This document shows, piece after piece, positions 52,831 through 62,765 of a stretch of 64,000 nucleotides of DNA (within the stretch, counting starts at the first letter, position 1; every line of letters begins with the position of its first letter). Where the stretch lies: assembly GCA_016219185.1 (NCBI GenBank), contig JACRBZ010000031.1, positions 124,001 through 188,000 on the forward strand, given 5' to 3'. Position numbers and translations under genes: made by a program. The notes beneath the pieces were generated by a model. That model was given only the letters and a program-made list of their open reading frames with translations, was not told the DNA's origin and made no database searches. This stretch comes from Deltaproteobacteria bacterium. GTDB lineage: Bacteria > Desulfobacterota > Desulfobacteria > Desulfobacterales > Desulfatirhabdiaceae.

Positions 52831-53502
52831 ATGCGTCTAACGGATTGTTTCATGGAACTGATCGCCTATGTTGCCTATTTTCTGAAAACAGCATACGCCA
52901 AACAGCCGCCCCATACCCAGGTGAAGACTGAAATTGACTGGCTCATCGCATACACTCAGCGAACCTGCGAAAAGAGCAATTTTTCCTCCGAGGATTACAG
53001 CCTGGCGCGATTTGCCGTATTTGCATGGATTGATGAGGCGATTTTAAACTCCGGATGGAACGAAAAAAACAAGTGGCAGGCGGAACAACTGCAGCGGGTG
53101 CACTATCAGACAACGGACGCGGGCGAGCTTTTCTTTGAGCGCCTGAACACCCTGGGGCTGCATCAGCGGGATGTGCGGGAAGTCTATTATCTGTGCCTGG
53201 CCATGGGATTTACCGGCCGTCACTGCCACCCTGGGGATGAATTTCTCCTGGATCAGCTCAAAAGCTCCAACCTGAAGCTGCTCAGCGGCAGCTCCGCCGG
53301 GCTTCCCTCGCTGGAGAGAAGCGAACTTTTCCCTGAAGCCTATGCAGCGGCATCCGGCGCGGTTTTGCCCCGAAAATCCGGATTTCCCCTATTCACTTTT
53401 CTCTGTATCGGTTTTCCGGTGGTTCTTTACTTGTTTTTCTTTGTCATTTACAAATTTGTATTGAGCAATATCGGCAACAACCTGTTTGCAACGGTGCTGT
53501 AA
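52831..53502 (+). CDS. tssL: TssL (DotU/IcmH) inner-membrane protein
   Basis: 223 residues. The cytoplasmic helical domain has FAVFAWIDEAILNSGW and GRHCHPGDEFLLDQLKSS; one C-terminal membrane helix (FTFLCIGFPVVLYLFFFVIY) lies at about 188-212. There is no OmpA-like peptidoglycan-binding extension, so wall anchoring must come from another protein. TssL forms the membrane complex with TssM and TssJ. tssM begins at the next base after the stop codon. Confidence 0.93.
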   Translation: MRLTDCFMELIAYVAYFLKTAYAKQPPHTQVKTEIDWLIAYTQRTCEKSNFSSEDYSLARFAVFAWIDEAILNSGWNEKNKWQAEQLQRVHYQTTDAGELFFERLNTLGLHQRDVREVYYLCLAMGFTGRHCHPGDEFLLDQLKSSNLKLLSGSSAGLPSLERSELFPEAYAAASGAVLPRKSGFPLFTFLCIGFPVVLYLFFFVIYKFVLSNIGNNLFATVL

Positions 53503-56500
53503 ATGAAACAGCTTTTTCTAAAGATCCTTAAAATATTATTGATTATCAGCGCAGGGATTCTCGGCCTGGCCCTGGTATTCAGCCTCGTGCTGTTTCTTGG
53601 CTGGCCCTGGTGGGCCGGGTTCTGTGTCCTCATCGGGCTTGCGGGCCTTGCCGTCGGCATCGTGTTTCTTAACAAACTTTTTCAGCACAGGCGGGAGAAG
53701 CATTTTGTCCAGCAGGTCATTCACCAGGAGGAGGCCCATGTTGCAACCCTGGCGGATAAGGACAAGGAGCGCTCGCAAGAGCTTCAAACGCGCTGGAAAG
53801 AGGCCATGGATGCGCTGCGCAACTCCCACCTGAAGAAAATGGGCAATCCGCTCTATGTCCTGCCCTGGTATCTGGTGATCGGTGAAAGCGGCTCCGGGAA
53901 AACAACGTCCATTAAAAGCGCCCGGCTCTCCTCGCCGTTTGCGGAAGTCAGCCGGACCTCCGGCATCTCCGGCACCCGAAACTGTGACTGGTGGTTTTTC
54001 GAGCAGGCCATTATCATTGACACGGCCGGCAGATACGCCATTCCGGTGGACGAAGGCCGCGACAAGGAGGAATGGCAAAAATTCCTCTCCCAACTGATTA
54101 AGTTTCGAAAGCGCGAGCCCTTAAACGGCCTGATCATCACCATCGCCACGGACAAGCTGCTTTCGGCCTCCCCCGAAATTCTTGAAGCGGACGGACGCAG
54201 TATCCGTCAACGGATGGATGAGCTGATGCGGGTATTGGGCGCCAGGTTTCCGGTTTATGTCCTTGTCACCAAGTGCGATCTCATCCAGGGCATGACCCAG
54301 TTTTGTGAACGATTGCCGGAAAAAGCCCTTGACCACGCCATGGGATTTTTGAATCATGACCTTACCGCAAGCATCGCTTCCTTTCATGAGCGCGCCATGC
54401 ACACCATGAGTGAACGGCTAAAGGACATCCGGCTTCAGCTTTTGCATCAGCCCGGCTTCGGGAAGCCCGACCCGGAGCTTCTGTTATTCCCGGAAGAGTT
54501 TGAGAAGCTGACCTCCGGTCTTCTCGCTTTTACCCGGGGCGCTTTCCAGGAAAATCCTTATCAGGAAACACCGATTTTAAGAGGCATGTTCTTCAGCAGC
54601 GGCCGTCAGGAGGGAAGCCCCTACTCCCATTTCCTCAAATCCGTCGGACTCATCGATGACAGGGACGTGCTACCGGGAACAAGCAAGGGGATGTTTCTCT
54701 TTGATTTTTTCTCCAAGATTCTCCCCGGTGACCGGGGCTTGTTTGCACCGACCCTTCGGGCCGTCCAATGGAGCCGGCTCACCCGGAACCTGGGGCTTAC
54801 GGCATGGGTTGCCATTGCCATTGCCCTGTGCGGGCTCTTAAGTTTTTCCTTTATCAAGAACCTACGAATCCTCAAAGACTTTTCGCGCGAGTTTGCCTCT
54901 CCTCCGGCGCTTCAGGGGGAAATAGGTCCGGATGTCGTTCTCATGGACCGCTTCAGGGAGACGATTCTCCAAATGGAAGCCCGGAACCGAAGCTGGTGGA
55001 TACCCCGGTTCGGCCTTAATGAAAGCCAGGAGGTGGAAACCCGCATCAAGGAAGTCTACTGCAAGCAGTTCGAGGGAAATGTCCTGGGTTCCTATGACAA
55101 GCGGATGGCGGAGAGGATGACCGGTTTTACCGTTTCAACTCCGGATCAGGCCCTTGGCCAACATCTGGCGCATCTGATCCGGCGTGTCAACCTGCTGAGG
55201 GGTCGGTTGAACGGCGAGGATCTATCCATGCTCCAGGCGCGGCCGCAGCCGGGATACGCCACTTTTTCCCCTGATGAGAGCCATCCGTTGATGCCGGAAC
55301 TCCAGGGCCGTTTGGAGCACCTCTACCAGTTCGACCTTATCTGGCGAAAAGACCCCGGTCGGGTCAACCAGGAAATCGCCTACCTTCAGACCTGGATCAA
55401 GCAGCTCCTGGCGATGAAGCAAAACGATCTATCCTGCCTGATTGCCATGGTCAACGCGGACCCGTCCCTCACCGGCGTCACGCTGGCTGACTTCTGGGGC
55501 GGCGTTCCCGCCCGGAAGGAAGTTGCCATACCGCCGGCTTACACGCTGAAGGGCAAGGAAGCGATCGACGTTTACATCAAAGAGATGGAAACAGCGATAA
55601 CCGACCCTCTTGTCATCGCCGGCGCGAAACAGGAATTTCGCAAAAGCTATAAAAAAAGTTATCTGGATGCCTGGGAAGCTTTCGGTGCCCAGGTGCCGAG
55701 CGGAATTCAGCGGCTTGCCGGAAAAACGGATTGGCACAAGGTCATCGATCGTATCGCCATTGGTCAGGACCCTTATTTTTCATTTCTGTCGCGGCTGAAA
55801 AATGAGATCGCACCGTTTACCGAAAATACGGATCGCGGCTGGGTCGGACTGGTCAATAATTTTGATACGGCTAAGCAGGATGCCGCCGGACAGGATGTCC
55901 TGCCGAAGGCCGGACTCTTGTCTCAGGCCGCGGAAAAGGGGAAAAATATTTTTTCCCAGGTGGAAAAAACCACCGGTAAGCCTGATGCCGCCAAAATGAT
56001 CGAATCCCGGCTGGAAGCTGCGGCAGCCCTGAAAAACTACCAGAAAGCCCTTTTCGAACTATCGAAAGCCGCGGTCTCCAGAAAAGAAGCCTATGAGATC
56101 GCCGCAAAAGCCTTTGCAGAGGATTCGGCAAATCCGCCGTCACCGTTTATCACCGCGGACAAATCGATTCGCGCGCTGCAAACCTTCTTCCAGAATGGCG
56201 CCGCGCCTTCAAAAATGTTCTGGGATCTGATATCCGGACCCCGTCAGTTGCTCTGGGACTTTGTATGTCGGGAAACCGCCTGTTACCTCGATAAGCTCTG
56301 GGAGGAAAAAGTTCTGGTTGAAATCGAAGGGATAACCAGCCCCGAAGAGGTCAATGCACTCATTTTGGGCGAAAAAGGACCGGCCATGGACTTTCTGAAA
56401 GGGCCGGTTGCTCCCTTTATCGACCGGAACCTGAAAAGAGGTTTTTATGCCAGAAACGTAATGGAACGGGAAATCGCATTTAATCCGGATTTTCTTTCTT

Positions 56501-57090
56501 ATTTCACCAGGGGAACCAAGGATGTCAGAGCGGCCCAGGCCGAAAAGGCGATGGCCGCCAGACAGGGCTCGCCGGCACCCGAGGCGCCTTCCCAGTTCAG
56601 CCAGAGCGTTACGATCAAAGGGATGCCGACTGACGTCAATCCGGATGCCGCCACCCGGCCCCATGCCACGCATCTGGAACTTCAGTGCACGGATAAGTCC
56701 ACGCATCTCATCAATCTGAACTACCCGATACGAAAAATTTTTGATTGGTCTGCCCAGACCTGCGGCGACGTGGTGTTCACCATCGAGATCGGCACAATGG
56801 TGCTGACGAAAAAATACAACGGAAATTGGGGGTTCCCCATGTTTCTCAGCGATATCGGCAGCGGCACGAAACGCTGGTATCCAAAGGACTTCCCGGAATT
56901 CGAGGCAGCCCTGAAACGCGAAAACATTCAATACATTCAGGTCAACTTCCAGATCGAGGGACAAGAGCCGGTCATCGCATTTTACAAGAAAACCCTTATG
57001 GCACAGAAAGCCGCAAAAGGACTTTCTTCCCCCAAAGCATCGGACATACCGAAAGTGCCAAGGAATGCAGCCATATGCTGGGATCAATGA
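53503..57090 (+). CDS. tssM: TssM (IcmF) inner-membrane ATPase-like protein
   Basis: 1195 residues. Two N-terminal membrane helices (about 10-33 and 38-58) precede a cytoplasmic domain with an intact Walker A motif GESGSGKTTS (127-134) and a WWFFEQAIIIDTAGRYAIP segment. A third helix (LTAWVAIAIALCGLLSFSFI) lies near residue 435; the rest is periplasmic, ending in the TssJ-binding region (VNFQIEGQEPVIAFYKK). TssM spans the periplasm and opens for needle passage. Many TssM proteins lack a working Walker A; this one keeps it. The end overlaps the tagF start by 16 bp. Confidence 0.95.
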   Translation: MKQLFLKILKILLIISAGILGLALVFSLVLFLGWPWWAGFCVLIGLAGLAVGIVFLNKLFQHRREKHFVQQVIHQEEAHVATLADKDKERSQELQTRWKEAMDALRNSHLKKMGNPLYVLPWYLVIGESGSGKTTSIKSARLSSPFAEVSRTSGISGTRNCDWWFFEQAIIIDTAGRYAIPVDEGRDKEEWQKFLSQLIKFRKREPLNGLIITIATDKLLSASPEILEADGRSIRQRMDELMRVLGARFPVYVLVTKCDLIQGMTQFCERLPEKALDHAMGFLNHDLTASIASFHERAMHTMSERLKDIRLQLLHQPGFGKPDPELLLFPEEFEKLTSGLLAFTRGAFQENPYQETPILRGMFFSSGRQEGSPYSHFLKSVGLIDDRDVLPGTSKGMFLFDFFSKILPGDRGLFAPTLRAVQWSRLTRNLGLTAWVAIAIALCGLLSFSFIKNLRILKDFSREFASPPALQGEIGPDVVLMDRFRETILQMEARNRSWWIPRFGLNESQEVETRIKEVYCKQFEGNVLGSYDKRMAERMTGFTVSTPDQALGQHLAHLIRRVNLLRGRLNGEDLSMLQARPQPGYATFSPDESHPLMPELQGRLEHLYQFDLIWRKDPGRVNQEIAYLQTWIKQLLAMKQNDLSCLIAMVNADPSLTGVTLADFWGGVPARKEVAIPPAYTLKGKEAIDVYIKEMETAITDPLVIAGAKQEFRKSYKKSYLDAWEAFGAQVPSGIQRLAGKTDWHKVIDRIAIGQDPYFSFLSRLKNEIAPFTENTDRGWVGLVNNFDTAKQDAAGQDVLPKAGLLSQAAEKGKNIFSQVEKTTGKPDAAKMIESRLEAAAALKNYQKALFELSKAAVSRKEAYEIAAKAFAEDSANPPSPFITADKSIRALQTFFQNGAAPSKMFWDLISGPRQLLWDFVCRETACYLDKLWEEKVLVEIEGITSPEEVNALILGEKGPAMDFLKGPVAPFIDRNLKRGFYARNVMEREIAFNPDFLSYFTRGTKDVRAAQAEKAMAARQGSPAPEAPSQFSQSVTIKGMPTDVNPDAATRPHATHLELQCTDKSTHLINLNYPIRKIFDWSAQTCGDVVFTIEIGTMVLTKKYNGNWGFPMFLSDIGSGTKRWYPKDFPEFEAALKRENIQYIQVNFQIEGQEPVIAFYKKTLMAQKAAKGLSSPKASDIPKVPRNAAICWDQ

Positions 57091-57839
57091 AATCCGCGCC
57101 TGCCTGGAAATGGGTTGCTTTCGGCAAACACCCCGTGGCCGGGGATTATTTTAATGCAGGCCCGGATGATCCGTTCTTTCAGGCCTTTTCGGGATGGGTT
57201 GAAAACGGTTATCGCCGGCTGAGTTCCGGGCGAAAGGATTTCACGAACCTTTATTCCTGGCGGTTTTGGGCAAGGGGCCATCAAAAGGATGCGCTGATGT
57301 GCGGCGTGGGGCGAGACAGCTTCGACACCATCGGCCGCCCCTATCCCCTGGTGATCATGGGCACGGGGCTCCTGCCGGACTGGCAGCGGCATTTATCGTT
57401 GTTACCGTTCGCCCTGGAAAAGGCCTGGATCCGGATGGAATACCTGGCGACGAAACGCTATATCGACTTTCCCCAACTTGAAACCGATGTCCGAAGGCTT
57501 CCCGTACCCGCGGCACAGTGGCCCGAGCTTCAAAATGAAGAACAGCGGCGCCTGGAATCATGGCATCCGGCCAGTAATTCGCAAAAGGAAAAGATACGGC
57601 AAATGGTTGATGATCATGTCGATGAACCGGAATTTCTGGCTTTGCTTGATGGCAATGCCTGCCCGGACCCCATCACGGCAGCCGGACTCTGGCATGCCGC
57701 GCTGATGGATCAGGATGGCATCGTGCCGAATGCGGTTTTTCTTGGCGGCATTCCAAGCGTCACCTATCTTGCGGTTTTTCGGCGCCCCCTGATGGTACAA
57801 GATTTCATCCGGTTATGGTCTGCCGGATTTCAGCCGTAA
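57075..57839 (+). CDS. tagF: TagF (ImpM) T6SS-associated protein
   Basis: 254 residues from the ATG at 57075 (AAGGA upstream, inside the tssM end); an ATG four codons later is the alternative. The pattern WVAFGKHPVAGDYFNAGPDD, CGVGRDSFDTIGRPYPLVIM and PNAVFLGGIPSVTYLAVFRR is typical of TagF. TagF is a negative post-translational regulator of T6SS assembly, in some bacteria acting through Fha. Its presence fits the threonine-phosphorylation control suggested by the gene at 48012. Confidence 0.9.
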   Translation: MLGSMKSAPAWKWVAFGKHPVAGDYFNAGPDDPFFQAFSGWVENGYRRLSSGRKDFTNLYSWRFWARGHQKDALMCGVGRDSFDTIGRPYPLVIMGTGLLPDWQRHLSLLPFALEKAWIRMEYLATKRYIDFPQLETDVRRLPVPAAQWPELQNEEQRRLESWHPASNSQKEKIRQMVDDHVDEPEFLALLDGNACPDPITAAGLWHAALMDQDGIVPNAVFLGGIPSVTYLAVFRRPLMVQDFIRLWSAGFQP

Positions 57840-57881
57840 GACCTGAATTCATTCATGATTGCAGCAGAGAGGGCTCTTCAC

Positions 57882-58703
57882 ATGACGACAGCGGAACTGA
57901 TCAAAGCAGGCAAACTTACGCAAGCGCGTCAGCAGTTGGTTCAAGAAGTTAAAGCCTCCCCGGCCGACCCGGGCAAAAGAACGACCCTGTGCCAGGTGCT
58001 TTGTTTCTGCGGTGAATGGGACAAGGCGGAACGCCATCTGGATGCCATTTGCGCGCAGGATCCGAAAAGAGAAACCGGGGTACAAGTCTACCGGAACCTC
58101 ATCCAGGCGGAAAGAGAGCGTATCGATGTGCTTGAGCTTCGCCGCGGCCCCGCCTTTCTGACCGAAGCCCCCCCGTGGCTTGATACTTACTGGTCGGCCC
58201 TTGAAAGAATTGCTGCGAACGCACCGGAAGAAGCCGAACCCCTTTTTCGTCAGGCTGATGCGCAGCGCTTCGTTGTTTCAGGCACCATAAACCAGGCGCC
58301 TTTTACCGGCATCGTCAATACGGACAGCAGGCTGTCATGTTTTCTGGAAGCCTTTGTTCATGAACGTTACATCTGGATTCCCTTTGACTCGGTCCGGGAG
58401 ATGATCATTTCTCCGCCTAAAACGTTGTCGGATCTTCTCTGGGTGCCAGCAAACATCACGGCCTGGAGCGGTCTTGCCATGAACTGCTATCTGCCGGTGC
58501 TGTATGCCGCCTCTTCATCCCATGAAGACGATCGGGTCAGACTCGGTCAAATGACGGTCTGGCAGGCAATCGGCGGACCCTTTGCAAAAGGTTCGGGGCA
58601 GCAGGTGCTTCAGATCGGGCAGACGGATATGGCACTGCTGGAGATTCGGGAATTGCAGTGCAATCCGCCGCCGGCAACAGACGGGTTATCCATAACTTCA
58701 TAA
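57882..58703 (+). CDS. tagJ: TagJ (ImpE) T6SS accessory protein
   Basis: 273 residues from the ATG at 57882 with AGAGGG upstream; an ATG at 57855 is in frame but has no ribosome site. It starts with a TPR-like part (AELIKAGKLTQARQQLVQEV, LCQVLCFCGEWDKAERHL). It continues with the ImpE core (FLEAFVHERYIWIPFDSVRE, LLWVPANITAWSG). TagJ binds the N-terminal helix of TssB in sheath-recycling studies. Together with TagF it marks a T6SS subtype with accessory control. Confidence 0.85.
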   Translation: MTTAELIKAGKLTQARQQLVQEVKASPADPGKRTTLCQVLCFCGEWDKAERHLDAICAQDPKRETGVQVYRNLIQAERERIDVLELRRGPAFLTEAPPWLDTYWSALERIAANAPEEAEPLFRQADAQRFVVSGTINQAPFTGIVNTDSRLSCFLEAFVHERYIWIPFDSVREMIISPPKTLSDLLWVPANITAWSGLAMNCYLPVLYAASSSHEDDRVRLGQMTVWQAIGGPFAKGSGQQVLQIGQTDMALLEIRELQCNPPPATDGLSITS

Positions 58704-58719
58704 AAACGGGAATGTGAAT

Positions 58720-60081
58720 ATGGCCATTATTGATATAGCGTCCATCCTGGCACCGATTCCAGGTGACGATCCCGCGGGCGAAGACCTTCGCTACACGGCC
58801 ACCCATGAAGAATTAAAGGAAGCCAGAAGAGCCGATGACCTGCTGGATCGCGGGGATTGGAAGCGGGACGACATTAAAACAGCGGACTGGAACAAGATCA
58901 TCGCCATTGCAACCGAGGCCCTCAGAAGCAAAACCAAGGACTTGCAGATTGCCGCCTTCCTGGTGGAGGCATTAACCCATACCGAAGGCTTTGCCGGCGT
59001 TGCCATTGGACTTGATATCATTACGGGATTATTGCAAAAGTTCTGGGAGCATTTTTATCCCCGGATCGAGGAAGGCGATCTTGAATATCGGATCGGCCCC
59101 CTCGAGTTTTTAAATGAGAAGCTGTGGCTGCCAATCAAGCAGATTCCCGTCACGGATCGTACCCCTTCCGGATACTCCTGGATGCAGTGGCAGGAGTCCC
59201 GCCAGGTGGGTGCTGAAAAAGACACCCGAAACCAGAACGGTGACGTGGATGAAAACAAACAGCGGGCCCGGGAAGCGTTGATCGCTGAAGGAAAATTGAC
59301 GGCCGAGGAGTTTGATAAAGCGGTGAGCCTTTCCTCAAAGGCATTTTACCAGACGCTTGCCGAAAATGTGACAGCCTGCATCGAAGCTTTTAAACGACTT
59401 GATGAGACCGTGGATAAAAAATTCGGCAGGGAGGCGCCGCGGCTGACCGAATTAAAAACATCGCTGGAAGACTGCGAGCTTCTTGTTTCAAAAATCCTGA
59501 AAGAAAAGCGGACACTGGAGCCTGATCCGGTTACTGAAGCCCTGCAGGCGCCACCCGCAACAGCGCCGGAAACAACATCTTCAGAAGAGATTTTTGATGC
59601 CGAAACGCCTCATGAAATTTCATCCCCGGCGGCCAGGGGTGGACCCCGCGTTTCCGATGGCGCTTATCGGGTGAATCGGTTGCTGGGATCCACTGGTATG
59701 GAAGAAGCGGTGTGGCAGGACGCACTGTCAAAATTCAAGACCGCCGGCATCAAAGAGGCCCTGGAACAACTGCTTGGCGCCTCATGCTGCGCACAATCCG
59801 TGCGGGAAAAAACGAATTTTCGCCTCCTTATGGCAAAACTCTGTTTAAAAGCCGGCCGCCATGATCTTGCCAGACCCATGGCGGAATCCCTGAATGCGCT
59901 GGTTGACGAATTGCATCTTGCCCAGTGGGAGTCACCCATCTGGATTGCGGAAGTTTTAGCCGCTCTCTATCAGTGCCTTACCGCTGAAGGCGCTTCTGAT
60001 GAAGATCTGCAGCGGGCAAGGGAGCTTATGACGAGACTGTGCACCCTCGATGTCACAAAGGCACTGGAGCATACCCGATAA
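58720..60081 (+). CDS. tssA: TssA (ImpA-type) baseplate/sheath cap protein
   Basis: 453 residues from the ATG at 58720 (CGGGA eight bases upstream; GTG 58714 is an alternative). It has the ImpA N-terminal pattern: ILAPIPGDDPAGEDLRYT, IATEALRSKTKDLQIAAFLV, and WEHFYPRIEEGDLEYRIGPL. A low-complexity Pro/Ala linker lies at about 270-310. A C-terminal helical domain (about 330-453: FRLLMAKLCLKAGRHDLARP) is of the long VasJ-like or TssA2-like class. TssA initiates and caps sheath polymerisation. Confidence 0.9.
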   Translation: MAIIDIASILAPIPGDDPAGEDLRYTATHEELKEARRADDLLDRGDWKRDDIKTADWNKIIAIATEALRSKTKDLQIAAFLVEALTHTEGFAGVAIGLDIITGLLQKFWEHFYPRIEEGDLEYRIGPLEFLNEKLWLPIKQIPVTDRTPSGYSWMQWQESRQVGAEKDTRNQNGDVDENKQRAREALIAEGKLTAEEFDKAVSLSSKAFYQTLAENVTACIEAFKRLDETVDKKFGREAPRLTELKTSLEDCELLVSKILKEKRTLEPDPVTEALQAPPATAPETTSSEEIFDAETPHEISSPAARGGPRVSDGAYRVNRLLGSTGMEEAVWQDALSKFKTAGIKEALEQLLGASCCAQSVREKTNFRLLMAKLCLKAGRHDLARPMAESLNALVDELHLAQWESPIWIAEVLAALYQCLTAEGASDEDLQRARELMTRLCTLDVTKALEHTR

Positions 60082-60112
60082 TCAACGTTGTACGATATAA
60101 CAGGAGGATGAC

Positions 60113-60640
60113 ATGGCCAAAGAAAGTTTGCAGCATACCCTTGACCGGGTAAGATCCCCCAGGGTCCAGATCACCTATGATGTGGAAGTGGGGAATGCAA
60201 TTGAAATGAAGGAAATCCCTTTTGTGGTCGGGGTGCTGGCGGATCTGTCCGGAAAACCCGACGAACCGCTCCCCAAGATGAAAGAAAGAAAATTTGTTGA
60301 AATCGACCGCGACAATTTCAACAATGTTCTGGCCGGCATGAAACCCAGGCTCGCCTACAGAGTGGACAACAAGCTCACCAATGACGGCAGCCAGTTGGCG
60401 GTTGAACTCCGGTTCAAATCCCTGGATGATTTTCATCCCGAGCAGATTGCAAAACAAGTGGACCCCCTGCGAAAGCTCGTTGACGCAAGAAATCGGCTTT
60501 CCGAGCTTCTGAATAAACTGGATGGAAATGACAAATTGGATGAACTGCTTCAGGATATCGTTTCCAGCACGGATTCCCTGGAGAAATTAGGCAAGGAAGC
60601 CGGCGTCGAGAAAAAAAGAGACGAACCCAATAAAGAATAA
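60113..60640 (+). CDS. tssB: TssB (VipA) small sheath protein
   Basis: 175 residues. VQITYDVEVGNAIEMKEIPF, VVGVLADLSGKP, KFVEIDRDNFNNVLAGMKPR and the LRFKSLDDFHPEQIAKQVDPL stretch are characteristic of TssB. It pairs with TssC to form the contractile sheath. GGAGG lies before the ATG. tssC follows after 11 bp. Confidence 0.97.
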   Translation: MAKESLQHTLDRVRSPRVQITYDVEVGNAIEMKEIPFVVGVLADLSGKPDEPLPKMKERKFVEIDRDNFNNVLAGMKPRLAYRVDNKLTNDGSQLAVELRFKSLDDFHPEQIAKQVDPLRKLVDARNRLSELLNKLDGNDKLDELLQDIVSSTDSLEKLGKEAGVEKKRDEPNKE

Positions 60641-60651
60641 CGGAGGGCGAA

Positions 60652-62145
60652 ATGGCAGAGAAAGAACAAGAAGTCCAGGCGGAAGCTGCGCAGGCAACGG
60701 CAGTCGTGGCAGAACAAAGCCTTCTGGACAAGATCATTTCCGATGGACGCCTTGCCCGGGAGGAGAGCCAGCGCGAGTTTGCAAAGGATGTTATCGGCGA
60801 ATTCGTTTCCCAGATCATGGACGGGGCCATAACGGTTTCCAAGAATACCGAAGCCATGATCACGGCCAGGATCAGCGCCATTGATACGCTGATTTCGGAC
60901 CAGCTCAATGAAATCATGCACCATCAGGATTTTCAAAAGCTCGAGGGTTCCTGGAGAGGGTTGTCCTATCTGGTCCAGCAGAGTGAAACCGGGGAAAGGC
61001 TTAAACTCAGGGTAATGAACGTGTCCAAAAAAGACCTTTTGAAGGACATGGAAAAAGCATCCGAATTTGATCAGTCCACCCTGTTCAAGAAAATCTATGA
61101 AGAGGAGTTCGGCATGTTCGGCGGAGCATCCTACGGAGCCCTGATCGGAGACTATGAATTCGGCAAGCATCCCCAGGACCTGTCCCTTCTCGAAAAAATT
61201 TCACAGGTTGCGGCCGCTGCCCACGCGCCGTTTTTATCGGCGGCAGCACCGGAAATTTTTAATTTTGACAGTTTCACCGAGCTGGGTGAGCCGCGGGATC
61301 TGACGAAGATATTTCAGAGCGTGGATTATGCCAGGTGGAAATCCTTCCGCGACTCCGAGGATTCGCGATATGTGGCCCTGGCAATGCCCCATATTCTGAT
61401 GCGCCTTCCCTATGGCAAGGCAAACGTGCCGGTGGAGGCCTTTGATTTTGAAGAACGGGTGGATGGCACCGATCACAAGAAGTATCTGTGGGGCAATGCC
61501 GCCTATGCCCTGGGAGCCCGCCTGACCGATGCCTTTGCCAAGTACCACTGGTGCGCGGCCATCCGGGGCGTGGAAGGCGGCGGTCTGGTTCAGGGCCTGC
61601 CCGTGCATACCTTTAACACGGATGAGGGGGATATCGCCCTCAAGTGCCCCACCGAAATCGCCATTACCGACAGGCGGGAGAAAGAGCTCGCCGACCTGGG
61701 CTTTGTGCCGCTGGTGCATTGTAAGGGAACCGACTATGCCGCCTTTTTCAGCACGCAGACGGTAAACAGGCCAAAGCTCTACAGTACGGATTCCGCAAAC
61801 GCCAACGCCAGGCTTTCTTCCCAGCTCCAGTATATTCTTGCGATCTCCAGATTTGCCCATTATCTGAAGTCCATCATGCGGGACAAGATCGGCAGTTTCA
61901 TGACCCGGGCAAATGCCCAGACTTTTCTGAACACCTGGATCAGCAACTACACCCTTGGCGATGATGATGCCAGCCAGGACATGAAAGCAAAATACCCGCT
62001 TCGGGAAGCCCGGATCGATGTCAGTGAAATACCGGGTAAAACGGGCGCATACCGGGCTGTCGCATTTTTGAAGCCCCATTACCAGCTCGATGAGCTGAGC
62101 GTATCGCTGCGGCTGGTCGCGGATCTGCCGCCACCGGCGAAGTGA
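60652..62145 (+). CDS. tssC: TssC (VipB) large sheath protein
   Basis: 497 residues. Key TssC segments are LEGSWRGLSYLVQQSETGER, FGALIGDYEFG-type ASYGALIGDYEFGKHPQDL, APFLSAAAPEIF, and RFAHYLKSIMRDKIGSFM, ending with YQLDELSVSLRLVADLP. It forms the outer part of the T6SS sheath, which ClpV recycles after contraction. Length is typical for the family. Confidence 0.97.
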   Translation: MAEKEQEVQAEAAQATAVVAEQSLLDKIISDGRLAREESQREFAKDVIGEFVSQIMDGAITVSKNTEAMITARISAIDTLISDQLNEIMHHQDFQKLEGSWRGLSYLVQQSETGERLKLRVMNVSKKDLLKDMEKASEFDQSTLFKKIYEEEFGMFGGASYGALIGDYEFGKHPQDLSLLEKISQVAAAAHAPFLSAAAPEIFNFDSFTELGEPRDLTKIFQSVDYARWKSFRDSEDSRYVALAMPHILMRLPYGKANVPVEAFDFEERVDGTDHKKYLWGNAAYALGARLTDAFAKYHWCAAIRGVEGGGLVQGLPVHTFNTDEGDIALKCPTEIAITDRREKELADLGFVPLVHCKGTDYAAFFSTQTVNRPKLYSTDSANANARLSSQLQYILAISRFAHYLKSIMRDKIGSFMTRANAQTFLNTWISNYTLGDDDASQDMKAKYPLREARIDVSEIPGKTGAYRAVAFLKPHYQLDELSVSLRLVADLPPPAK

Positions 62146-62282
62146 TGTGACGCGATGTTTTTTCGGAAGGAGGTGAGAAGTCGGCATAAAAACATGCCTG
62201 GCGGAAAGTGGCCTAACGTGCGCAAGTGTCAACAATATAATACCCAGGACGTATTGGGACCCATAAGGATGGAGGAAGCGAT
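62146..62282 (+). other. hcp leader with small hairpin and possible short ORF
   Basis: This 137-bp gap is the largest in the tss operon. It contains an unused-looking strong ribosome site AAGGAGG (62168-62174) and a small GGCAT/ATGCC hairpin. An open frame of 43 codons from GTG 62173 to a stop at 62302-62304 overlaps the hcp start. The arrangement suggests separate transcript processing or translational control for the abundant Hcp. No sigma-54 site was found in it. Confidence 0.35.
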
Positions 62283-62765
62283 ATGGCAGTTGATATGTTC
62301 TTGAAAATCGACGGAATCAAAGGAGAAGCTCAGGATGCCAAGCATAAGGACGAAATCGATGTGCTCTCCTGGAGCTGGGGAGTTTCACAGTCGGCTACCA
62401 CCCATATGGGTGGCGGTGGCGGATCCGGAAAAGCCAGTTTTCAGGATATCCATTTCACCAAATATGTGGATTCAGCCTCGCATAACCTGTTGAAATGCAC
62501 GGCTACCGGCAAGCATATCAAAGAGGCGTTGCTGACGGTACGAAAAGCGGGGGAGAAACCTCTGGAATACATCAAGCTCACCATGAAAGATTGCCTGATC
62601 TCTTCCATCAGCTCCGGCGGCAGCGGCGGGGAAGACAGGTTGACGGAAAGCATCGCCATCAACTTTGCAGAATTCGAGTTTGCCTACACGCCGCAAAAAG
62701 CAGACGGCTCAGGGGGCTCCGTGTTGCCGTTCAAGTTTAATATCGCTACGAACGAAGCCAAATGA
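62283..62765 (+). CDS. hcp: Hcp (TssD) inner-tube protein
   Basis: 160 residues: AVDMFLKIDGIKGEAQDA, KDEIDVLSWSWGVSQS, FQDIHFTKYVDSASHNLL, then IAINFAEFEFAYTPQKADGS. Hcp hexamers stack to form the T6SS inner tube and are secreted. GGAGG lies before the ATG. The stop overlaps the tssE start by 4 bp. Confidence 0.97.
   Translation: MAVDMFLKIDGIKGEAQDAKHKDEIDVLSWSWGVSQSATTHMGGGGGSGKASFQDIHFTKYVDSASHNLLKCTATGKHIKEALLTVRKAGEKPLEYIKLTMKDCLISSISSGGSGGEDRLTESIAINFAEFEFAYTPQKADGSGGSVLPFKFNIATNEAK

Noticed and set aside
61234-62235. 333-codon minus-strand frame opposite tssC
   Set aside because: It is a shadow of the strongly conserved tssC gene.
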